NCBI GenBank assembly: GCA_015067315.1
Contig: SVMR01000001.1
Location: forward strand, 62,001-126,000
DNA from: Oscillospiraceae bacterium
GTDB lineage: Bacteria > Bacillota > Clostridia > Oscillospirales > Ruminococcaceae
DNA length: 64,000 nt
Direction: 5' to 3'
This document shows, one piece after another, positions 58,790 through 64,000 of the stretch. Under the pieces are notes generated by a model, which made no database searches, was not told the origin of the DNA, and was given only the letters and a program-made list of their open reading frames with translations. Every line of letters starts with the position of its first letter. Within the stretch, counting starts at the first letter, position 1. Both the position numbers and the translations under genes were made by a program.

Positions 58790-59896
58790 TTATTCATCAT
58801 CTTCAATGGGTACAAAACCTGTCTGGGTTTCGTTCTTTCCTGCAAACTGAATGTTCGCCTGAATCTGCGCTTCGCTTCCCCGGTTGATGCATTCGGAATC
58901 CTGTCCTTCAAGCCAGAGATAAAGGTCAATCTGAACAATCTGCGCCGCCTTTATCTTAAAAAGCGTTTTTTCCTCAACAAATTCCCCGAGGGTATGGATC
59001 ACAACCCCGTTTTCAATGGGGTCCGCCTCGGTCCAGGTTGTCGCGGTCTGCAAAATAAGATGTTCAAAATCAACAAGGTTTTCCGTTCCGTCCATGCTTG
59101 GGGTCGGAATATATTCTTCCCGAAGTCCTCCATAACCGATATCGCAGTTCGGTTCATAAATCATAAAAACCGGTTCCTCGTCCTCGATTGGAACATATTC
59201 GCCCTCTTCGTTCTGTTCAAGGGTCGTGATGAGGAACCCTACGCGGATTGCGTTTTCCGCGCCCTGTCCGGAGTTGTCATGCCCGAAACCCACAAGTTCC
59301 TGCATGATATTTCCTTCTTCGTCCTCTTTATCCACGTAATATCCCGGATTCCATACCGGAATTCCCCGGACATAAGTTCCGGAACCGTCGATTCCTTCGT
59401 TAACTTCAACCGCCGGCGAAAGGGAAATTTCCGCGTTCTGTCCGCACCGCATGAAGAACGTTGCCTTTATGTAATATCCTTCAAAGTTCTGCTTGTTTGC
59501 GTTCCGGTCGTCCGAAAGCTGAAGCCAGTCCCGGTAAGCAAGAAGCCTTCCGTCAATTCCGTATGCCGCCGCATAGAAGCATTGGTTTTCGTTCGACCAG
59601 GTTACCGGACGGAGAACGGGGTTGTCCTTTTCCGGGTTAAGTTCCGTCGTCGCGCCGACAGCTTCCCAAAAATCAAGCTGCAGGCTCCATTCTTCCTTAT
59701 CAAGCGACATTTCAAGTCCCGGCTGGGAAGTGATATATACGCTCATGTTCGAAACTTTCGGTGTCCGGCTTATGCTGAACCATGTATAGGAAGCCGTTAC
59801 AAGAAAGATAAGGAGAATAAAAAGCATATAGGAATAAATAATCGTTCGCTTTCGCTGCTTGTTTAATTTATGGTGTTTGTGGTTTCCCAAAAGCAT
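58790..59896 (-). CDS. SipW-type surface protein, 368 residues
   Basis: A basic His/Lys-rich start, then a signal helix (YSYMLFILLIFLVTASYTWF) of the TasA type with ISRTP after it. The mature part is mostly beta (SNMSVYITSQPGLEMSLDKE) with the GIDGRLL element echoing the GADGR motif of the 805-residue protein. It ends with the closing motif YLWLEGQDSECINRGSE...ANIQFAG. An AAAGGAG site precedes ATG 59896. The gene is 71 bases upstream of SipW2 and is its likely first substrate. Confidence 0.75.
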   Translation of the reverse strand: MLLGNHKHHKLNKQRKRTIIYSYMLFILLIFLVTASYTWFSISRTPKVSNMSVYITSQPGLEMSLDKEEWSLQLDFWEAVGATTELNPEKDNPVLRPVTWSNENQCFYAAAYGIDGRLLAYRDWLQLSDDRNANKQNFEGYYIKATFFMRCGQNAEISLSPAVEVNEGIDGSGTYVRGIPVWNPGYYVDKEDEEGNIMQELVGFGHDNSGQGAENAIRVGFLITTLEQNEEGEYVPIEDEEPVFMIYEPNCDIGYGGLREEYIPTPSMDGTENLVDFEHLILQTATTWTEADPIENGVVIHTLGEFVEEKTLFKIKAAQIVQIDLYLWLEGQDSECINRGSEAQIQANIQFAGKNETQTGFVPIEDDE

Positions 59897-60012
59897 TTCT
59901 CCTTTCTTTGGACTTTCTATAATATAATCAATTTATTATACTATTTAATTTCCCCGAAACCCGGTTTGGGGTTTCCCTTCGGGTTTCCGTTTTTTCGGAA
60001 ACCAAAAGGGCA

Positions 60013-60070
60013 GCCCCCAACCAAGCTTCATTCTCTCTGCCCCGGAAATCCGGGGCAGAGAGAATTTTGG
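60013..60070. repeat. Large palindrome with flanking G/C tracts
   Basis: A perfect 34-base palindrome at 60031-60064 (TTCTCTCTGCCCCGGA-AA-TCCGGGGCAGAGAGAA) lies inside CCCCCAA/TTGGGGG arms. A GGTTTCCG-TTTTTT-CGGAAACC hairpin lies just to its left (59,985-60,006). These fill the 225-base gap after the 805-residue gene. It has no U-run, so it looks like a REP-type element more than a terminator. Confidence 0.65.
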
Positions 60071-60121
60071 GGGTGGTGGGTCAACAAAAATTTTGTCTTA
60101 TGTAAGACCGGGGATTAAAAA

Positions 60122-62539
60122 TCAGTTCTTTGCTGTAACAGTGATGGTAATATCGCCATTAATATTGTTTGCGGGAATCTCCCATTCGCCCTCGGCGGAC
60201 ATTTCAGTTATATCAGTTTCCGTTTCTTCGCCGATTTTCATGGTTACCTTATATTTGCCTGCGAAGTCATCCCAATCGTCGCAACCTTCAGGCAATTCAA
60301 TGGAGAATACATAGTTCTCTCCCTTGTTTGCGGTAGTGTTGCCGGTGAAGTTTATGCCTTCGGGTTTGTTAACCTTAACGTTGAATTCGCTTCTTTCGGA
60401 TTCGTCAACAATAAGCTGACCGTATTCCATAGGCATAAGGTTTGCGCTGGATGCAAACTGGAGATTAAGGGTACCGGTCATGGATTCAAGGGTGTTTGCT
60501 GCAACGTCAGCATTGGTGATGTTGTTACCGTCAAGATATACAAGAACGGAAACAGCTTTTGCAACGCCCTGCTGAAGAGCAGTAATAGAAGCAAATTCAG
60601 TATCGGTGGGGATAGTGAATGCTTCGCCTGCGGGCTGAGGAATTACAACTGCAACGTGAGTTGCAACTTCATCTCCTACAGGCAATCTGTATCCGCCTTC
60701 TACAGTAGAATCTGCAACGTGGGTTGCGCCTTCGGTTGCTTCAACATAGGTGGTTACAGAACCGCCGTCAGTCTTTTCGTAAAGATAAAGATCTGCGGTA
60801 ACGGTTTCGCCTTCAACGTCATATCTGCCTTCACGCATATCGAGTTTTGCGGTTGCAAGAACGTTGTCGGTGCTTGCGGTAGGATTAAAGAAAACAACGC
60901 GGAGTGCACCCATAAGTTTTACCATCTGTGCAGTGGTGAAATCAGCACTTGCAGAAGTGAAGCTCATGGAAGAACCGCCGCCCTTGGTTTCCGGATTGTA
61001 GTTGTCGTCATAAATACGGTCGATGGGTTCGGTCTGGAGGCAAAGATTTGAAGTAAGTGCGTTGGTGCGGAACGCAAGGTCGATGATATAACCGTAGAAT
61101 TCGGAAAGAGGCATAACCTGTGCGCCGTCACTTTCGGACTGAGGTGCTCCTGCACCGGCAACAGCATCTCCTACAGCAGCAAGGTAAGATTTGGGAAGAC
61201 TGCTTACGGTTTTCATCGTTGCAGGAACTTCAATTGGGCTTCCCTGTAATTCAACACTGATGTAAACCTTTGCATCATAATCTCCGCAATGGTCCGCAAT
61301 ATCTGCGTAAACGCCTGCGCCGGATTCGATGGTTGCAGTTACGTTGCCGCTCATGGCTTCAGTAGCAAATCCGCCGATATTATCTTTTATCTGTTGTGCG
61401 GTTTTGCCGTTGATTTTCATTGCGTCGGTATTGACAATTTTATTCATCTGTTCGGAAATATCGTTCCAGCTGATAGTTCCTTTACCAAGAAGATCTTCGA
61501 GACCTTCCATTGCATCGACTACTTTTTCTTTGCTTTCATTAAGTTCATCAACCTTGTCTGTAAGGGCATTGAATATCTCATTGTCTTTCATGCTGTATCC
61601 TTCAAGGCCTTCTGTAAGATAATCAATGACTCCCGCAAGGTCTTTGCCTTCGAGAACTTCAACAAGAGCATTTACAAGTGTATCGGAAGCGGTGTTAGCT
61701 CCGGATGCTACCATACCGATGATGTAGTTTTTGTAAGCATCTTCAATATTTTTGTAAACGCCGCCGGTTCCGTCTTCACCAACAAGAGCATAGCAGATGT
61801 TGAGAAGTTTATTTACGTCTTCATCACCGAACGTGGCGCTACTGTCCATTGCATATTTAACAACAATGTTGGCAATGTCGGAACCGTTTGCTTTGAGGGA
61901 GTTTTCTGCGCCGGAAGTTGCTTTTACCATAAGGTTGGAAGCGGTGGAACGTGCGCTTCTATAAGTGATTTGACGGTCAGTCATACCGGAAGCTGCACCT
62001 ACTGCACGAACGCCGGAAAGATTGTTCTGCGGGAATTCGTTTCCAACAAAAGTACTTGTAAGGGTGTTTGCAACAAGATCGCTTACTCTTCCGTCTGCTC
62101 CGTAGGAAGGAGTTTTAAGGAAAATATCTGCGATGCTTGTGGGGTTTCCAAACTCATCGCTTGCCGCTACGTTAAGTGCGGAAGGATAAAGGGAAATCTG
62201 GTCAAGACCGTATCCTTCGGAAAGGTCAACAAGGTTGCCCCAGGTTACGTTGGCAAGATTTTTTGCCTGTGCAGACATACTGTCGCTGGTTCCGGAAGTG
62301 ATTCCGTATTCTGCGCCAATACCTTGTTCAAGGCCGTCAGTGGGAAGCAGTGCCATTTCAAGGTTACCGTTAGCGCCAACAGAAGTGGAAATACCGGTTA
62401 CCTCGGGTGCGGTTGACAATGTGAACCATGCATAGGTGGTGGAAACCATCATGATGGAAGAAACAAGGAGCATCGCGACAGCGGCCATCAGCTTGGTTTT
62501 GATGTCACGGCGACGCTTTGCATGAGTTTTACTTACCAT
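60122..62539 (-). CDS. 805-residue SipW-type surface protein
   Basis: A basic start (SKTHAKRRRDIKTKLMAAVA), a TasA-type signal helix ending STTYAWFTLSTAP, and a long acidic mature protein. The first 200 residues are shared with the 1,574-residue protein (TWGNLVDLS; YGLDQISLYP; SYGADGRVSD), a helical middle (300-420) follows, then beta domains with the closing motif VLVYLDGNNIT...LNLQFAS and an ending VKVNKPEGINFTGNTT domain. Codon use is more biased than in its neighbours, as often seen for abundant proteins, so this may be the main structural subunit. AAAGGAATG precedes ATG 62539. Confidence 0.8.
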   Translation of the reverse strand: MVSKTHAKRRRDIKTKLMAAVAMLLVSSIMMVSTTYAWFTLSTAPEVTGISTSVGANGNLEMALLPTDGLEQGIGAEYGITSGTSDSMSAQAKNLANVTWGNLVDLSEGYGLDQISLYPSALNVAASDEFGNPTSIADIFLKTPSYGADGRVSDLVANTLTSTFVGNEFPQNNLSGVRAVGAASGMTDRQITYRSARSTASNLMVKATSGAENSLKANGSDIANIVVKYAMDSSATFGDEDVNKLLNICYALVGEDGTGGVYKNIEDAYKNYIIGMVASGANTASDTLVNALVEVLEGKDLAGVIDYLTEGLEGYSMKDNEIFNALTDKVDELNESKEKVVDAMEGLEDLLGKGTISWNDISEQMNKIVNTDAMKINGKTAQQIKDNIGGFATEAMSGNVTATIESGAGVYADIADHCGDYDAKVYISVELQGSPIEVPATMKTVSSLPKSYLAAVGDAVAGAGAPQSESDGAQVMPLSEFYGYIIDLAFRTNALTSNLCLQTEPIDRIYDDNYNPETKGGGSSMSFTSASADFTTAQMVKLMGALRVVFFNPTASTDNVLATAKLDMREGRYDVEGETVTADLYLYEKTDGGSVTTYVEATEGATHVADSTVEGGYRLPVGDEVATHVAVVIPQPAGEAFTIPTDTEFASITALQQGVAKAVSVLVYLDGNNITNADVAANTLESMTGTLNLQFASSANLMPMEYGQLIVDESERSEFNVKVNKPEGINFTGNTTANKGENYVFSIELPEGCDDWDDFAGKYKVTMKIGEETETDITEMSAEGEWEIPANNINGDITITVTAKN

Positions 62540-62601
62540 TGTCTTTTTTCATTCCTTTCATAAAGTTATTTTTTCCTGCGTGTTTTTTCTCCCGCCGGAG
62601 A

Positions 62602-62607
62602 ATTATA
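62602..62607 (-). promoter_or_regulatory. -10 element upstream of the 805-residue protein
   Basis: TATAAT on the minus strand, 63 bases before the start codon; the -35 is weak (TTTTCA). Probably a strong, separately controlled promoter for this subunit. Confidence 0.55.
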
Positions 62608-62695
62608 TTGCAACCGGAACATCTTTTGAAAAAGGGCTGCCCGCTAAAAAATGTTCCGGATAACAACCGTTGATTTTGTTGTGTTTTCTCTCCCC

Positions 62696-62730
62696 CGTCA
62701 TTCTGAGGAGCCTCGCGACGAAGAATCCGT
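62696..62730. repeat. GIY-YIG-associated repeat, copy 1
   Basis: CGTCATTCTGAGGAGCCTC then GCGACGAAGAATCCGT; 33 of 35 bases match copy 2. Confidence 0.8.
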
Positions 62731-62738
62731 CCCTCCTC

Positions 62739-62773
62739 CGTCATTCTGAGGAGCTTTGCGACGAAGAATCCGT
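62739..62773. repeat. GIY-YIG-associated repeat, copy 2 (overlaps the gene end)
   Basis: CGTCATTCTGAGGAGCTTT then GCGACGAAGAATCCGT. It encodes the last residues of the nuclease (TDSSSQSSSE) on the minus strand. Confidence 0.8.
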
Positions 62774-63073
62774 CTTCTTTTTCGCACCAATCACAAAATC
62801 ATAAAGGTCTTCCCAATCAGGGTTCATGCTTTCAATAAGGCTGTTTTTCTTCATTCTTTTCCAACCTTTGATTTGTTTTTCACGCATAATCGCAGATTTA
62901 ACATCCTCAACTATTTCGTAATAAACAAGTTTATGAATCCTGTATTTTGAGCAGAAACTGTCTTGGTTCAAATCATTTCTGTGTTCATATATCCGCCGTT
63001 TAAGATTATTTGTAACGCCGGTATATATTGCAACATTCGTTGAATTTGAAAGAATATAAACGTAATAATCCAT
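62741..63073 (-). CDS. GIY-YIG superfamily nuclease (mini-protein)
   Basis: A 110-residue stand-alone GIY-YIG domain (YYVYILSNSTNVAIYTGVTN, with GVTNNLKRRIYEHR, the Arg, and a KQIKGWKR/KKNSLIESMNPDWEDLY tail typical of UvrC-like small nucleases). The Tyr/Tyr pair and Arg are present; the metal Glu is probably in the NPDWEDL end. The last 13 codons lie in a repeat whose other copies flank the gene, so the gene and repeats look like a small mobile unit that landed inside the surface operon. It is not needed for the surface system. Confidence 0.85.
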   Translation of the reverse strand: MDYYVYILSNSTNVAIYTGVTNNLKRRIYEHRNDLNQDSFCSKYRIHKLVYYEIVEDVKSAIMREKQIKGWKRMKKNSLIESMNPDWEDLYDFVIGAKKKTDSSSQSSSE

Positions 63074-63080
63074 TTTGTTT

Positions 63081-63129
63081 TGGGGTTACGGATTGCCACG
63101 CCTTCTTCGAAGGCTCGCAATGACATTCC
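63081..63129. repeat. ATTGCCACG/CGCAATGAC palindromic repeat
   Basis: GGATTGCCACGCCTTC-TTC-GAAGGCTCGCAATGAC, an imperfect palindrome just upstream of the GIY-YIG start; a type common as an interspersed element in Clostridia. Confidence 0.6.
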
Positions 63130-63168
63130 AATACAACTTTTTTAAAACCGTAAAATTTGTTTTCCCCC

Positions 63169-63202
63169 ATCATTCCGGGGAACTTTGCGACGAAGAATCC
63201 GT
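63169..63202. repeat. GIY-YIG-associated repeat, copy 3
   Basis: ATCATTCCGGGGAACTTTGC then GACGAAGAATCCGT; the same repeat on the other side of the nuclease gene, in the same orientation. Confidence 0.75.
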
Positions 63203-63210
63203 TCTGCTTT

Positions 63211-64000
63211 TTAAGGATTTTCTTCCCCGTTTTCTTCGCCTTCGCCGGAATCTTCTCCGCCTTCTTCCTCTTCGGTAACTTCGTCAAGGAACTGGATTTT
63301 GAAGTTCATTCCGATGCTTCCTCCGATGAGTGCGTCGGTGCATTCCGGGTCGTCGCCCTCAAGCCAGATTACAACGGTGTATTTATGGATTCCGTTGGGG
63401 TTTTCCGGGTCGAATTTTGCCTCCGGATCGTGAAGGTTTATATCAAAAGGAAGAACGCCTTCCATAAGACCGGTTGCAACAACCGTTTCGGAAACGTAAT
63501 TCATCGGCTTTACTCTGTAATAGTCGAAATAATTTCCTTCCTTAATAACCTCATACTGTTCTTCCGGCAATTTTGAATGTTCGATAAGCGGTCCGTTTTC
63601 ATAACCACGGTCGGTAATGTCCTGCGCCGGAAGCGCTTCAATTTCGCCGTCTTCGCCAACTTTTGCGAAGAACATCATCTTGTTGTCTTCAAAAACCATA
63701 ACCCAGATTGCGTCGGAAACAAAATAATGTTTTTGCTCAAGGGTTTCCGGGTCTTCGACAATAACCTCGTCTTCCCTTGTGATATTCACCGACCAGACAT
63801 AGTCAATGGCTTCGGAAACGGTGCTTTCGTAACGGCAATAGAAGGTGTATGCGAAGAACGAATCGTCCGGATATTTTCCTTCATAATCGTTTACGTCAAG
63901 AGGAATATCCCGGATCGAAATGCAGGGAACGCCTTCGACCGAAGCCGCAACAAGGTTTGTTGTTGCGTTTTCAAAGGTAAAATCCTCGCTTAAACTGAAA
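63211..64000 (-). CDS. SipW/TasA-like surface protein, 5' end beyond the window
   Basis: The frame is open to the right edge, so the signal region is missing; an internal GTG at 63789 is not the start. The visible 262 residues contain a camelysin/TasA-like beta domain (NDYEGKYPDDSFFAYTFYCR; ESTVSEAIDYVWSVNITRED), the closing motif VIWLEGDDPECTDAL...FKIQF and an acidic Glu/Gly tail. This is the first member of the SipW-dependent set seen in the window and suggests the operon continues further right. Confidence 0.75.
   Translation of the reverse strand, partial: FSLSEDFTFENATTNLVAASVEGVPCISIRDIPLDVNDYEGKYPDDSFFAYTFYCRYESTVSEAIDYVWSVNITREDEVIVEDPETLEQKHYFVSDAIWVMVFEDNKMMFFAKVGEDGEIEALPAQDITDRGYENGPLIEHSKLPEEQYEVIKEGNYFDYYRVKPMNYVSETVVATGLMEGVLPFDINLHDPEAKFDPENPNGIHKYTVVIWLEGDDPECTDALIGGSIGMNFKIQFLDEVTEEEEGGEDSGEGEENGEENP

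Noticed and set aside
61289..62416. A 375-codon plus-strand frame opposite the 805-residue gene
   Set aside because: Antisense shadow caused by codon bias; Cys/Gly/Phe-rich without any motif.

Overview
The window looks like a chromosomal segment from an anaerobic, probably gut-dwelling member of the Clostridia (Firmicutes). Supporting features are AGGAGG-type ribosome binding sites, TTGACA/TATAAT promoters, the radical-SAM plus DNA-metabolism protein pair, an L-cysteine desulfidase, an iron-containing alcohol dehydrogenase, ER-type (SipW) signal peptidases, a BspA-like leucine-rich-repeat protein and cysteine-rich cell-surface repeats. I cannot name the genus from sequence alone. No rRNA, tRNA or CRISPR was seen.

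Layout. (1) 1-2,120: the end of a TRIC/UPF0126 membrane protein, then a sigma factor and its probable membrane anti-sigma partner. (2) 2,119-21,016: a compact prophage read almost entirely leftward. A LexA-like CI repressor sits at the right end, back to back with a strong promoter that leads straight into small and large terminase, scaffold, capsid, a nozzle-like protein, portal, fibres, a toxin module and lysis genes. I see no integrase, no replication genes and no tape measure. Between the fibres and the holin lies an array of one full-length carrier-toxin gene, three promoterless orphan toxin C-termini that share its pre-toxin repeat, and five small immunity-like genes. Eight copies of a palindrome resembling AACAC-N5-GTGTT lie at the CI switch and between the cassettes, so the same repressor may control both. 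(3) 21,017-33,200: host genes for DNA repair, acetylation, cysteine breakdown, thiol redox chemistry, alcohol oxidation, a GH13 glucosidase and an M20 peptidase, with clear promoters and terminators.

(4) 33,213-64,000: about 31 kb of surface genes, all leftward. In transcription order they are: a TasA/camelysin-like subunit cut by the window edge, a GIY-YIG cassette carried on repeats, 805-aa and 368-aa SipW-type proteins, a signal peptidase with a long acidic tail, a membrane-anchored McrB-like AAA+ ATPase, its probable DUF2357-like coiled-coil partner, a 436-aa SipW-type protein, a second signal peptidase, beta-helix and other secreted proteins, a 1,574-aa SipW-type protein, an Lgt-like membrane enzyme, a BspA-like LRR protein, a 2,107-aa wall protein and a small membrane protein. 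Five of the SipW-type proteins share a short closing motif. I read the locus as a surface fibre or sheath system with dedicated signal peptidases and an ATP-driven module of unknown role.

The two strongest candidates for something undescribed are the CI-wired toxin-cassette array in a minimal headed prophage, and the SipW/AAA+/DUF2357 surface locus. Function calls rest on motifs read by eye; no database search was run.
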